Shown in pieces: positions 1-9,045 of a DNA stretch of 64,000 nt (its first letter is position 1; every line of letters starts with the position of its first letter). Position numbers and translations under genes: made by a program. Where the stretch lies: contig NZ_AZRL01000016.1 in assembly GCF_002895525.1 (NCBI RefSeq), positions 62,001 to 126,000 on the forward strand, in the 5' to 3' direction. The notes under the pieces are model-generated. The model had not been told where the DNA came from, searched no databases, and saw only the letters and a program-made list of their open reading frames with translations. This DNA is from Petrotoga olearia DSM 13574 (lineage in GTDB: Bacteria; Thermotogota; Thermotogae; Petrotogales; Petrotogaceae).

Positions 1-707
1 TTATTGTAAGAAGGCGTCGATGAACATATTTTAATGAATATTCCGGGGATTCTTAGTACTATATCTTTTTTGTCTATACCAAGTTCAAGGATACTACTTT
101 TTTTCAAGAGTTTTAAAGACTTAACTATATGTCTGGCTGAAATAAAAGGAATTTCCCTATGAAACTCCTCCCTGATATTTCCGAAAATACTGTTCAGTTT
201 ATAATAATTACTCAAATATCCAAAAATTAAATTATCATTGAATGTAAAAAAGTCGATGATATCCCCTTCGTTGGCAGAAGCAGAAACAAAATCAAGTTTA
301 TTTAGAAAAGACCCTATCTCTTTCTTGATTAATAAGGTAAATTCTCTACTTGTTTCGATTTGTTTGGAATCTATTTTTTCTATTTTACTATTCAATGTGA
401 TTCCTTGAATTTCAAACGATATGAGACTATCTTCTACCGTTATTTTAACCAAAGAATCATCTTTTAATTTTTTATCCCTTATAATTCCCTTTAAGTATTG
501 AATTGGAACGGAAGCGACCCCATCAAACGGAAGAAATTCTTTGGTAACGTTCAGATACAGTTTGGCACAACCATCTGTTGCATAAATTTTAAGGGCTCTG
601 TCAAAATAAAAGTAAGCATTTCTGAAAGAGGGCTCAACGGAACCGCAGAATGCGTCAAGTAATTTGGTAATATTTTTTAATTGAACAAAAGTTAACCATC
701 CTTCCAT
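1..707 (-). CDS. Sliding-clamp-like protein (partial, C-terminus beyond left edge)
   Basis: An open frame runs from an ATG at 707 through the left edge; 235 codons are visible with no stop. The stretch IYATDGCAKLYL resembles the ATDG/ASDG-RLAL strand of bacterial DnaN. A second repeat follows with the same order: a long helix (IGSFLNKLDFVSASANEGD), beta strands, then IPFISARHIVKSLKLL, which recalls the L(P/S)-A-R/K-S-(L/M) helix of clamp domains. It begins 6 nt after the polC stop and is probably cotranscribed with polC. That context and the repeated layout suggest a divergent beta-clamp paralogue or processivity factor. It is too divergent to call dnaN. The frame and start are clear; the clamp assignment is inference. 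Confidence 0.6.
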   Translation of the reverse strand, partial: MEGWLTFVQLKNITKLLDAFCGSVEPSFRNAYFYFDRALKIYATDGCAKLYLNVTKEFLPFDGVASVPIQYLKGIIRDKKLKDDSLVKITVEDSLISFEIQGITLNSKIEKIDSKQIETSREFTLLIKKEIGSFLNKLDFVSASANEGDIIDFFTFNDNLIFGYLSNYYKLNSIFGNIREEFHREIPFISARHIVKSLKLLKKSSILELGIDKKDIVLRIPGIFIKICSSTPSYN

Positions 708-712
708 TTATT

Positions 713-3700
713 TCATCCTTTAAAAAGTGACATTTGATTTGTTTCCGGTAAGCCTTTCAACACGCCTAATTCTCTTAAAGTTTCCACGTTCGTTTTGTTA
801 CACCCGCTCTTTGCAGCAAAATCTTCTATTGATCTAAAACCATTTTCTCTTGATTTAAGAATATTTTCTGCAGCTTTTTCACCAAGATTCGGTATTTTGA
901 TAAAAGGCACAATAAGTGAATTTCCATCTATCAAAAATTTTTTCGAATCAGATTTGTACAAATCAACCATGGTAAAGTTGAAACCTCTTAGCATCATTTC
1001 CAATGCCAACTCTAATACAACCATTTCATTTTTTTTACGAACATCCAGATCCATATTACGCAGTTCAAATATCCTTTTCTTAATAGCTTCTCGTCCGGAA
1101 AAAATAACCTTTAAGTTGAATTCATCGCCTTTGACAGAAAAATAAGTACAATAAAAGGCTAACGGATAATGGACTTTAAACCATGCGATTCTAAAAGCCA
1201 TACTAACGTAAGCAGCCGCATGAGCTTTTGGAAAGAGATATTTAATTTTTTGACAAGAAATGATAAACCACTCGGGCACTTTTAGATCTCTCATTAGTTC
1301 AATGTCTTCTTCGTTGATACCTTTACCTTTTCTTACCTTTTCCATTATTGAAAAAGCACTTTTAGGTGGAGCGCCTTTGGATAATAAATAATTCATTATA
1401 TCGTCTCTACAGGAAATTACCTCATCTAAAGTTGCAATCTTCCTATCGATCCAGTTTTTAGCTATTCCAGCCCATACATCTGTGCCATGGGATAAACCAG
1501 ATATTCTTACTAATTCAGAAAAACTCTTTGGCCTTGTGTCTTCCAACATCATTCTGACAAAGGTAGTGCCAAATTCTGGGACCCCTAACGTTCCAACGGT
1601 TGTACCCAATTCATTTTTTAAGTCTATTTTCAACGCTTTTGTAGAGGAGAACAAGCTCAAAGTCTTTTTATCGTCCATTGGGATCGCTAATGGGTCTACT
1701 CCAGTTAAATCAGACATCATTTTAATGAATGTGGGATCATCGTGACCAAGTGCATCTAATTTTACAAGATCGTTATGTATAACGTGGTAATCAAAATGAG
1801 TGGTTTGAACACTTGATTTAGTGTCATTGGCAGGGAACTGAATTGGTGTATAATCGTAAACTTCATCTTCTTTTGGAACTATCATCAGTCCACCAGGATG
1901 TTGTCCTGTCGTTCGTTTTACCCCTGTTATCGCCTTAACTATTCGCGTTATCTCGCTATTCTTCACAATCCCTTGCTCTTCGCAATATTTTTTAGCGAAA
2001 CCAAAGGCCGTTCTGTCTGCAATTGTTGATATAGTACCTGCCCGAAAAACATGGTCTTCTCCGAACATTTTTTCTATGTATTTATGCGCCATGTTTTGAT
2101 AATCTCCAGAAAAATTCAAATCTATATCAGGTATTTTATCACCTTCAAACCCCATGAATGTTTCAAATGGTATATCTTGACCATCTTTTTTCATTTTAGT
2201 TCCACATTTTTCACATTTTTTATCAGGAAGATCATAACCAGAACTTATTTCCTCATTATCAAAAAATTCTACGTTTTTACAATTTGGACATATATAATGA
2301 GGAGGTAAAGGGTTTATCTCCGTTATTCCCAACATCGTAGCAACTAAAGAAGAACCAACAGAACCTCTGGAACCAACCAAATATCCATCCTCTAAGGATT
2401 TTTTCACTATTTTTTGAGCAATTAGATACAGTACCGCATACCCATGTTTTATGATGGATTCTAGTTCTCTGTTCAAACGGCTTTCAACGATTTCTGGTAA
2501 AGGATTGCCATATATTTCATAGGCTTTTGCCTTTGCAAGTTCTTCAATTTCTACTTCAGCGTTCTCTATCTTTGGAGGATGCAGTTTGTTACTAAGCGGC
2601 TTTATTATTTCTATCTGATCTGCAATCTCGTTAGTATTGGTTATGACAATTTTCTCTGCTATTTCTTTATCTCCAAAAATTCGTTGAGCTTCTTCTACCA
2701 TCTCATCAGTAGTGCGCAAATATCTATGTGCAGAGGAAGCCTTTCTCTTTTCTGCAACTTTTAAGGCGTTGTAAAAAATCTGATCTTCTTTATCCAAATA
2801 ATGAGCGTTTGAAACCATAACAACAGGCATATTTAATTCGTTACCAAGGTTATATATATCCTTATAAATCTTTTTTAACTGCTCTTCTGAAATAGGTCTG
2901 TCTGATAATGCATCCAACGGTGTTAATTCGAGATAGTCGTAGAATTTGGCGATTTCGATAATTTCATCGTGAGATCCCCCCCTGAGATAGGCCTGAAAGA
3001 TTTCGCCTTCTTCTGCTCCACTACCTATCAGCAAGCCTTCTCTCATATGAGATAATTCGCTTTTTAAAATTCTAGGTACTCTGTAAAAATATTTTACGTG
3101 GGAATTTGAAACCAGTTTATAAAGATTCTTGAGGCCTGTTTTGTTTTTTACTAAAATAGTCATCTTATTTGGTCTGATTCTTCTAAAATCTATAAATTTT
3201 TGTAGTTTTTCAAGATCTGACAACATTTCCACATTTTTCGGTTTTGCCAATTCTATAAGTTTCAAAAACACTAAGGCGGTAATATTGGCATCTTCATGAG
3301 CCCTATGGTGTTCAAAACTTCCAAGCTTTAACTCCTCAACTACCTTATCAAGCCCATACCCCTTCAACGTTAACAAAGATTTTGAAAGAGCTAAAGTATC
3401 AATATAAGTCTGTTCAAAGTGTTCCTTATAGACTTTTCTAACCCATTCTCGTAAAAAACGGTAATCAAAATCTGCGTTGTGGGCAACTAACACCGTACCT
3501 TCGATGAAACTCAAAAATTGAGGAAGGACTTCCTCTATAGGTCTTTCAACTTCCAACATCTGATTCGTTATACCTGTAAAATTAGTTGTAAAGTTTGAGA
3601 CAGGTTTTCTGGGCTTGACTAAACTATGAAAATTAGACACTATTTTCATATTCTTTATTTTTACAGCACCTATCTCAATAATCTCGTGCATGGCTGGCTC

Positions 3701-4876
3701 TAATCCTGTGGTTTCCAAGTCAAAAACGACAAACTCAGTTTCACTTATTTTTTTATCTTCTCCCAGCAAACTTATAATGTTGACAAATTCATCAACGACA
3801 TAAGCTTGCATTCCGAAAATAGGTTTTATACCTTCAGCTACAGCTTTTTCATAGAATTCTGGAATACTCTGAACAACCCCAGAATCAGTTATAGCTACCG
3901 CTTTATGCCCCCAATTTTTTATGGCCTTCACTACTTCTCCCACTTCGAGAAGCCCTTCCATAGCACTTAGTTTTGTGTGTAAATGAAGCTCCACCCTTTT
4001 TGTTGGGTAATTATCTTTTCTTTCAAAGGTTTCTTCTTTTAACTTAACAATATTAGTAGGTCTAATTGCAAATTCGTGACTAAAAGAATCGTAAAAAATA
4101 CTTCCTTCAATTAATATATTGTCTCCCTCGTCTAATTCTTTGTTTAAAATATTAGCAGTCTCAGAAAAGGTTTTGACAACAGCGGAACTTTTTTTATCCG
4201 TAATGAAAAGAGTCGATACCGGCCCTTTGTCATTGTACTCTTTGTAAAATATTTTTCCGTTTACTACAACGCTGCTTCCTTCATTTGAAGGAAGTAGCGA
4301 TAACGGTATTGGTACCTTTTTAAAATCCCTTCCAATAATTACCTCTCTTTCTGTATCAGGTAATTTTTTTGTAATATCAGAATCAGAAGATAAATTACTA
4401 TCTTGGGAATAATGGGTTTCATAACCTTCATCAAGAAAAGTGGGTTTTAAACTTTCATCTATAATGATTTCATAAGGGATTTCTTTCCCAAGATATTTAA
4501 ATAAAATATTATCTAATTCTTCTTTTTCCTTTATTAATCTATTTTTTATTATCGGTGAGTAAGTTTTGAATACAATTTTGTTTTCTTGGGAATACTCTGG
4601 TTTTATAAGTCTTAGATAATCTTTTAAACGATGATTCATTGTCAATTGTTGCCAATTAGTTACTATAAATTCAGGACCTTCATCGTTTGTGAAAGTGATT
4701 TTGACGTCCTTTTTTAAAAGTCTAGTAAAAAAAAGATTTAATGAAGCTTCATCAATGTCTTCACTTATCTTCGGTAAATTGATTTCTACCTCTTCGTCTT
4801 TCACGATGATTTTCCCATTTAATTCAAAAGGGATAAATCCCACATTTTCCATCAAGAAATCTTTAATATCTTGCAT
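713..4876 (-). CDS. polC: DNA polymerase III alpha subunit, PolC type
   Basis: Replicative DNA polymerase with built-in 3'-5' proofreading. The start is taken as the ATG at 4876 (MQDIKDF), 8-9 nt after AGGAGGAG; an upstream in-frame ATG at 4903 would lie before that site. Domains in order: N-terminal region, OB-fold around 180-280, PHP domain around 295-360 (VELHLHTKLSAMEG), inserted DEDD exonuclease around 382-540 (FDLETTG, AHNADFDYRFL, HRAHEDA), then the polymerase with GSRGSVGSS, a four-Cys zinc module (CPNC, CEKC) and PDIDLNFSGDYQ carrying catalytic aspartates. The exonuclease inside the PHP domain is the PolC hallmark. The protein ends in NQMSLFKG, a good beta-clamp-binding pentapeptide. 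The start overlaps the ruvC stop by 14 nt, so translation is probably coupled. Confidence 0.97.
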   Translation of the reverse strand: MQDIKDFLMENVGFIPFELNGKIIVKDEEVEINLPKISEDIDEASLNLFFTRLLKKDVKITFTNDEGPEFIVTNWQQLTMNHRLKDYLRLIKPEYSQENKIVFKTYSPIIKNRLIKEKEELDNILFKYLGKEIPYEIIIDESLKPTFLDEGYETHYSQDSNLSSDSDITKKLPDTEREVIIGRDFKKVPIPLSLLPSNEGSSVVVNGKIFYKEYNDKGPVSTLFITDKKSSAVVKTFSETANILNKELDEGDNILIEGSIFYDSFSHEFAIRPTNIVKLKEETFERKDNYPTKRVELHLHTKLSAMEGLLEVGEVVKAIKNWGHKAVAITDSGVVQSIPEFYEKAVAEGIKPIFGMQAYVVDEFVNIISLLGEDKKISETEFVVFDLETTGLEPAMHEIIEIGAVKIKNMKIVSNFHSLVKPRKPVSNFTTNFTGITNQMLEVERPIEEVLPQFLSFIEGTVLVAHNADFDYRFLREWVRKVYKEHFEQTYIDTLALSKSLLTLKGYGLDKVVEELKLGSFEHHRAHEDANITALVFLKLIELAKPKNVEMLSDLEKLQKFIDFRRIRPNKMTILVKNKTGLKNLYKLVSNSHVKYFYRVPRILKSELSHMREGLLIGSGAEEGEIFQAYLRGGSHDEIIEIAKFYDYLELTPLDALSDRPISEEQLKKIYKDIYNLGNELNMPVVMVSNAHYLDKEDQIFYNALKVAEKRKASSAHRYLRTTDEMVEEAQRIFGDKEIAEKIVITNTNEIADQIEIIKPLSNKLHPPKIENAEVEIEELAKAKAYEIYGNPLPEIVESRLNRELESIIKHGYAVLYLIAQKIVKKSLEDGYLVGSRGSVGSSLVATMLGITEINPLPPHYICPNCKNVEFFDNEEISSGYDLPDKKCEKCGTKMKKDGQDIPFETFMGFEGDKIPDIDLNFSGDYQNMAHKYIEKMFGEDHVFRAGTISTIADRTAFGFAKKYCEEQGIVKNSEITRIVKAITGVKRTTGQHPGGLMIVPKEDEVYDYTPIQFPANDTKSSVQTTHFDYHVIHNDLVKLDALGHDDPTFIKMMSDLTGVDPLAIPMDDKKTLSLFSSTKALKIDLKNELGTTVGTLGVPEFGTTFVRMMLEDTRPKSFSELVRISGLSHGTDVWAGIAKNWIDRKIATLDEVISCRDDIMNYLLSKGAPPKSAFSIMEKVRKGKGINEEDIELMRDLKVPEWFIISCQKIKYLFPKAHAAAYVSMAFRIAWFKVHYPLAFYCTYFSVKGDEFNLKVIFSGREAIKKRIFELRNMDLDVRKKNEMVVLELALEMMLRGFNFTMVDLYKSDSKKFLIDGNSLIVPFIKIPNLGEKAAENILKSRENGFRSIEDFAAKSGCNKTNVETLRELGVLKGLPETNQMSLFKG

Positions 4877-5354
4877 TTTTAAAACTCCTCCTAAAATTTC
4901 CATGGCAAAAAGCTGTGGCTAATGCGTCTGCTGCATCATCTGGAGTGGGTGTCTTTTCCAACTTCAATATTAATTTTAAAGTTCTCTGTATCTGCCCTTT
5001 CTCAGCTCTTCCATATCCTGTAACAGCCTGTTTTATCTGAAAAGGTGTATATTCATAAATGGGTATATTTTGCTTTTCCAAACAAAGTAGAATAACCCCT
5101 CTAGCCTCTCCAACCTGTATAGCGGTTGCAACGTTTTTAAAAAAGTACAATTTTTCTACAGCAGATTCATCAGGTTTATAGGTTTGTATTAGATTTCTAA
5201 GTTGTTCGTCTATGCTCAGCAACCTTTTTGGAAGTTCATCTTCCTTGCTGGTATATATTACACCATAATCAATAAAGTTGAAAATGTTACCTTTTTTTTC
5301 AAGGATACCATATCCTATTCTTCCATAACCGGGATCTATACCCAAAATTATCAT
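4863..5354 (-). CDS. ruvC: Holliday junction resolvase RuvC
   Basis: RuvC cuts four-way junctions during recombinational repair. The chosen start is the ATG at 5354 (MIILGIDPGYG). It overlaps the preceding peptidase stop as TAATG and has TTGGAGTG 8 nt upstream; a longer start at 5369 lies inside the preceding gene with no site of its own. The 163 residues are the usual length. Acidic active-site residues are D7 in GIDPGYGRIGYG, E67 in SAVEKLYFF, and D140/D143 in TPDDAADALATA. It sits between an M24 peptidase and polC in one tightly overlapping minus-strand operon, tying repair to the replicative polymerase. Confidence 0.96.
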   Translation of the reverse strand: MIILGIDPGYGRIGYGILEKKGNIFNFIDYGVIYTSKEDELPKRLLSIDEQLRNLIQTYKPDESAVEKLYFFKNVATAIQVGEARGVILLCLEKQNIPIYEYTPFQIKQAVTGYGRAEKGQIQRTLKLILKLEKTPTPDDAADALATAFCHGNFRRSFKNARY

Positions 5355-6595
5355 TAAGATACACTCCAAATACGTTCAATTTCTTCTATTTCTTTAGGGA
5401 TTTCTCGAGCTAAATTTTCGCACCCATTTTCAGTTATAAGAAGATCGTCTTCTATACGCACGCCAATACCCTCTTCCTCTATGTACAAACCTGGTTCGTT
5501 GGTAATAACCATTCCTGGTTTTAAAGGGATATTCCTATCTCCTACATCGTGAGTATCCAAGCCTAAAAAGTGACTCACAGAATGAAAGTAATATTTTGAA
5601 AGTTCTTCATCGGTTTTAATCAATCCTATTTTTTTACAACTTTCTGCTAATGATTTCTTTGCAATTTCATTCAATTCAAAAAGGGTTAACCCTGGCTTGG
5701 TTTGCGACTCCACTTCTTTTTGAGTGTTTAAAACAATTTGGTAAATTTCCGCTTGTCTTGGAGAAAACTTTCTGCTTATAGGGAAAGTTCTGGATATATC
5801 CCCACTATAATAATAATATTGTGCCCCCAAGTCCAACAATACTAAATCTCCTTCTTGTGTTTTTCGGTTGTTTGCTGAGTAATGTAAAATCGTAGAATTT
5901 GGTCCCGAGGCTACTATTGGTTTAAAAGCGAAATCTTTTACTCCATTTCTTCTTAAAGAAAAATCAAAATATGCCTCCAGTTCATATTCGTACATTCCGG
6001 GCTTTGAATTTCTTATTATGTTCATAATCCCTTCTTTTGTAATTTCGATAGCTTTCTTGATATTATTGATTTCCTCTTCATCTTTAATAGTCCTCAACTC
6101 AGCTATTTTTGTTGAAACATCGTTTATACTAACATATGGAAATAATCTTTGTATTTTTTGAGCAATTAGCTTTTCTTTTGTCATATTCTCCCAATGAGGA
6201 GATTTTAGATACAAATATACATTTTTAATATTAGACCTTGATAGAGTGTCTCCAATATATCCATTTAATTCATCCGAAAAAAATATATCTTCTTCTTGAA
6301 TTTTACTAAGCTTAGAACAATGTTCTTTACTGGGTTTTTCACCAACCCATCTAGCTAACTTTGGATCGTTCCTTTCTATGAATAGTTTTTCAACAGTTTT
6401 TGATTCGGTTTTACAAATTATTAAATAAGCGTTTTCTATATCTAAATCAGTAAAATAATAGAAGTTTCGATTCGGGGAAAAGCTATAGGTTTCGTCTGCG
6501 CTTTTTACCGGACTCTTTCCTGAGTAAAGAATCAACATCGAACTTTCTTCCAAACTGTTGCTTATTTCTTCTCTTCTACTTTTTACATTCACCAT
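5354..6595 (-). CDS. Xaa-Pro aminopeptidase / M24B metallopeptidase
   Basis: Predicted cytoplasmic dimetal peptidase removing N-terminal residues before proline. It has the two-part M24B layout: an N-terminal non-catalytic domain, then a pita-bread domain from about residue 170. Metal ligands appear in order: LLDLGAQYYYYSGDISRTFP (two Asp), SHFLGLDTHDVGD (His), TNEPGLYIEEEG (Glu) and GVRIEDDLL (Glu). The start is set at the ATG at 6595 because AGGGGGATTCG ends just before it; a GTG at 6613 would put that site inside the gene. First gene of the minus-strand operon with ruvC and polC. Confidence 0.92.
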   Translation of the reverse strand: MVNVKSRREEISNSLEESSMLILYSGKSPVKSADETYSFSPNRNFYYFTDLDIENAYLIICKTESKTVEKLFIERNDPKLARWVGEKPSKEHCSKLSKIQEEDIFFSDELNGYIGDTLSRSNIKNVYLYLKSPHWENMTKEKLIAQKIQRLFPYVSINDVSTKIAELRTIKDEEEINNIKKAIEITKEGIMNIIRNSKPGMYEYELEAYFDFSLRRNGVKDFAFKPIVASGPNSTILHYSANNRKTQEGDLVLLDLGAQYYYYSGDISRTFPISRKFSPRQAEIYQIVLNTQKEVESQTKPGLTLFELNEIAKKSLAESCKKIGLIKTDEELSKYYFHSVSHFLGLDTHDVGDRNIPLKPGMVITNEPGLYIEEEGIGVRIEDDLLITENGCENLAREIPKEIEEIERIWSVS

Positions 6596-6645
6596 ATCGA
6601 ATCCCCCTAACACGAAAAAATTGTTTGCTTCTAATTTACTCTTTT

Positions 6646-6659
6646 ATTATAACATTATA
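6646..6659 (-). promoter_or_regulatory. Probable -10 boxes of the peptidase-ruvC-polC operon
   Basis: Two TATAAT matches read on the minus strand (6651-6646 and 6659-6654), about 50-60 nt before the peptidase start, inside a very AT-rich tract (6640-6685). I see no convincing -35 hexamer, so the exact promoter is uncertain. Confidence 0.4.
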
Positions 6660-6765
6660 ATATAATATATAATATAATACTTTTATTCTAAAGAATTAAC
6701 TTTTTTAGACGATTATACTTTAGGTGTGTGAATTAGTTACCTTAGAAATAAAAATGTTTTAAAAA

Positions 6766-6954
6766 ATAAGATTTTGATTTTAAAAGGGTCACAGGGCGGA
6801 GCCCTCCCAACCCATCCGGGCGGGTTGCTGGGCAAAGGGGAGCCAGCACAAGTTTTAGAAATTAAATAATTTTAAAATAAGATTTTGATTTTAAAAGGGT
6901 CATAGGGCGGAGCCCTCCCAACCCATCCGGGTGGGCTGCTGGGCAAAGGGGAGC
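6766..6954 (+). repeat. Two 78-bp direct copies of a G-rich leader element
   Basis: Nearly identical 78-nt units lie at 6766-6843 and 6877-6954, start points 111 nt apart, with only a few substitutions. Each begins ATAAGATTTTGATTTTAAAAGGG, broken here as ATAAGATTTTG + ATTTTAAAAGGG, continues with a small hairpin AGGGC-GGA-GCCCT, and ends in four G-runs (6818-6840 and 6929-6951) followed by GGGGAGC. Both copies face the plus-strand gene at 7063 and lie upstream of its ribosome binding site. Parts recur near 16.2, 28.0, 32.2, 34.1, 39.7, 45.2, 48.8, 52.1 and 57.9 kb. The remainder of the 6596-7062 gap is AT-rich with no gene visible. Confidence 0.9.
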
Positions 6955-7062
6955 TAAAAATGATTGAGGTATTTTAAAAATTTCTGAATTCTAGAAGTAA
7001 GTTTTAAAATAAATTTCAGAGTTTCTACAGTCAGTATGTCATAATAAAAAGGAGTGGTTATA

Positions 7063-7677
7063 ATGTTTGATGATGAGAATATAAAGTTAAAAATAAGTGG
7101 TATTAAAACTGACAATTTAGATATTCCAGCAGATAAGTACAATACTTTTGAAGAGATGGTGCAAGATTATATTACCAAAACACAAGGTGTTTTAACTAAA
7201 ATAAAGATCAACGAAAAAGAGATCCCTCTAGGTTATTACGATGAAATAAAAGATTCTTTTTTTGAAGGTGGAGAAGAGGTAGAACTAGAATTTACTTCAA
7301 AAAAAGAAGTTTTGTTTGATCTTATCTCTCAATCACTTGAGTATATTAGTAAGGTTAGGGAAAATTTAGAAAGAGTTTCAAAAGAAGTTTTGTTGAATAC
7401 AAATGAAGGTCATACCATGCTTAACAGTATTGCAGAAGGTTTGCAAGCACTATTAGACGTCATAGAACAGGCCCGAGCTTTCAGTGATGAAGATTTTTAC
7501 AATCCTGGAGATTTAAACGACGTACAAAATGTCGTCCAAGACATAATTAAATCCCAAGGTAATCAAGATTATTTAGAGCTCTCAGACATTATAGAATTCG
7601 ATTTCAACGAAGTTTTGTCAACCTTTGAAACGATTTTGAAGAATGCTCAAAAAGCTCTTGAAAGAAAAGGGGTGTAA
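7063..7677 (+). CDS. Uncharacterised protein cotranscribed with fliS
   Basis: A 204-residue protein I do not recognise. The start is the ATG at 7063, with AAAGGAG 8 nt upstream; a GTG at 7054 overlaps that site and is rejected. Residues 1-80 look like a small beta-rich domain (KLKISGIKTDNLDIP, TKIKINEKEIPLGYY, EEVELEFTSKK). Residues 85-204 are predicted helical, with heptad-like stretches (LISQSLEYISKVRENLERVSKEVL, FETILKNAQKALERKG). There is no signal peptide or membrane segment. fliS starts 5 nt after its stop, so a flagellar or chaperone-related role is plausible but unproven. Its leader carries the duplicated G-rich element. Confidence 0.8.
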   Translation: MFDDENIKLKISGIKTDNLDIPADKYNTFEEMVQDYITKTQGVLTKIKINEKEIPLGYYDEIKDSFFEGGEEVELEFTSKKEVLFDLISQSLEYISKVRENLERVSKEVLLNTNEGHTMLNSIAEGLQALLDVIEQARAFSDEDFYNPGDLNDVQNVVQDIIKSQGNQDYLELSDIIEFDFNEVLSTFETILKNAQKALERKGV

Positions 7678-7682
7678 TTTGA

Positions 7683-8120
7683 ATGTACAATAACAATCAA
7701 AACGCTAACTACTATTTTGAAAACAGTATAAAAACAGCTAGTCCCGCCAAATTAGTCGAACTTTTGTATCAAAATTCAATCGAAAGGATAAATAAAGCAA
7801 TAAAGTCTATTGAGAATAAAAATCTTTCCGAGGCTAACAAACAGATTATAAGGGTTGAAGACATAGTCACAGAACTTAACGTTTCGTTGAATCTTGAAAA
7901 AGGTGGAGAGGTAGCTAAAAATCTCAGAGCACTTTATAATTACATGTATCAAAGATTGTTAGAATCAAATACCAAAAAGGATATTGAAATCTTAAAAGAA
8001 GTAAGATCTTTACTACAAGAGCTTTTAGATACCTGGAAAGAGTTGTTGAAAAAAGAAGTCAAAACTTCCCGCGAGTTAAACGTCAAATCCGTCGATCCTA
8101 AATTTGATCTTCAATATTAA
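7683..8120 (+). CDS. fliS: Flagellar secretion chaperone FliS
   Basis: FliS binds newly made flagellin in the cytoplasm and holds it for export. The 145 residues match the family length. The N-terminal NYYFENSIKTASPAKLVELLYQ fits the Y-x(6)-T-A-s-P-x-x-L-v-x-m-L-Y signature, followed by a four-helix-bundle pattern (INKAIKSIENKNLSEANKQI, RALYNYMYQRLLESNTKKD, LLQELLDTWKELL). It starts 5 nt after the upstream stop, with GGGGTG as its likely ribosome site, and ends at a strong terminator. flaG lies 24 kb away, so the flagellar genes here are scattered. Confidence 0.93.
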   Translation: MYNNNQNANYYFENSIKTASPAKLVELLYQNSIERINKAIKSIENKNLSEANKQIIRVEDIVTELNVSLNLEKGGEVAKNLRALYNYMYQRLLESNTKKDIEILKEVRSLLQELLDTWKELLKKEVKTSRELNVKSVDPKFDLQY

Positions 8121-8132
8121 ATTAATAAATTC

Positions 8133-8173
8133 AAAAACCCTCCCAAATCATATACGCTTGTTGGAGGGTTTTT
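8133..8173. terminator. Bidirectional Rho-independent terminator
   Basis: AAAAACCCTCC (8133-8143) pairs perfectly with GGAGGGTTTTT (8163-8173) around a 19-nt loop. It sits between the convergent fliS and amidase genes, with U-tracts available on both strands. Confidence 0.9.
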
Positions 8174-8175
8174 GT

Positions 8176-9006
8176 TTAATCGATTTTGAAATCTATGCCA
8201 TCGTAGATCTTCAACATCTTTAATTCTCGAAGTGAAGGCTCCAAAAGCCTTTCTTTAAGTATTTTTTCGGTATCTATACTTACATTTGCAATTACGTCTT
8301 CTTCATCCCCCAATTTAATGAGGATATCTCCATGTGGATCTACAGCTATGGAATTTCCACAAAAAGGAATCGAATCATCAGAGGGTTTACCAACGGCGTT
8401 TACACCGATTGCAAAAAGTTGATTATCTTGTGCCCTGGCGGATGTTCTTACCTCTACTAATTTTTCAAAACCTTTTGGAACGGCAGATGTAATTATTAGT
8501 ATTTGTGCCCCTCTAAGGGCCATTATTCTATACAATTCAGGAAAAGCATGATCATAACAAATTGACAAGCCTATTTTTATACCTTTCCAATCTATTATCT
8601 CTATAGACGTTCCTTCGGAAAGTCTAAACTTTTCTTTTGGAAAAACAAATATTTTTCTATACTTACCAAGCAATTTACCGGAATCATCTATTAAAATCGA
8701 GGTATCGTAATATTTACCAATTATTAAGGGGTCTTTTTCTAAAATGTTTGCAACAATAGAGACGTTGTATTTCTTTGCAATCCTTATAACTTCTTGAGTG
8801 GATTCTCCATCGGGTATAATTTCCGAGAGATTTTCAGCGTAATTGTTAATACTTTCAAGATCGTATCCTATGTTAAAAAACTCTGGTAGGATGTATAAAT
8901 CCGCTTTTTTTACTTCTTTTGAAATCAATGAATCTAGCTTTTTAAGGTTTGTTTCTTTATCGTTCAATTTTGAGCTTAATTGCACTAAACCAAATATTTT
9001 TTTCAT
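8176..9006 (-). CDS. Carbon-nitrogen hydrolase (nitrilase superfamily amidase)
   Basis: A 276-residue cytoplasmic amidase of the nitrilase superfamily. The Glu-Lys-Cys triad is visible: E42 in LPEFFNIG, K118 in YRKIFVF and C150 in LSICYDHAFPE. Overall pattern is closest to omega-amidase or general C-N hydrolases; the substrate cannot be read from sequence. The ATG at 9006 is chosen because GGGGGAC lies just upstream; a GTG at 9021 would include that site. It is the last gene of the mannosidase operon, about 40 nt after the GH38 stop, and ends at the terminator shared with fliS. Confidence 0.9.
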   Translation of the reverse strand: MKKIFGLVQLSSKLNDKETNLKKLDSLISKEVKKADLYILPEFFNIGYDLESINNYAENLSEIIPDGESTQEVIRIAKKYNVSIVANILEKDPLIIGKYYDTSILIDDSGKLLGKYRKIFVFPKEKFRLSEGTSIEIIDWKGIKIGLSICYDHAFPELYRIMALRGAQILIITSAVPKGFEKLVEVRTSARAQDNQLFAIGVNAVGKPSDDSIPFCGNSIAVDPHGDILIKLGDEEDVIANVSIDTEKILKERLLEPSLRELKMLKIYDGIDFKID

Positions 9007-9045
9007 AATGATGTCCCCCACTGTATAATGTGTATGGATGTGAAA

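Noticed and set aside
2051-2764. Plus-strand ORFs inside polC
   Set aside because: They are shadows of the polC coding strand without ribosome sites.
6791-6803. AGGGC-GGA-GCCCT hairpin as a terminator
   Set aside because: The stem is only 5 bp and no T-tract follows.
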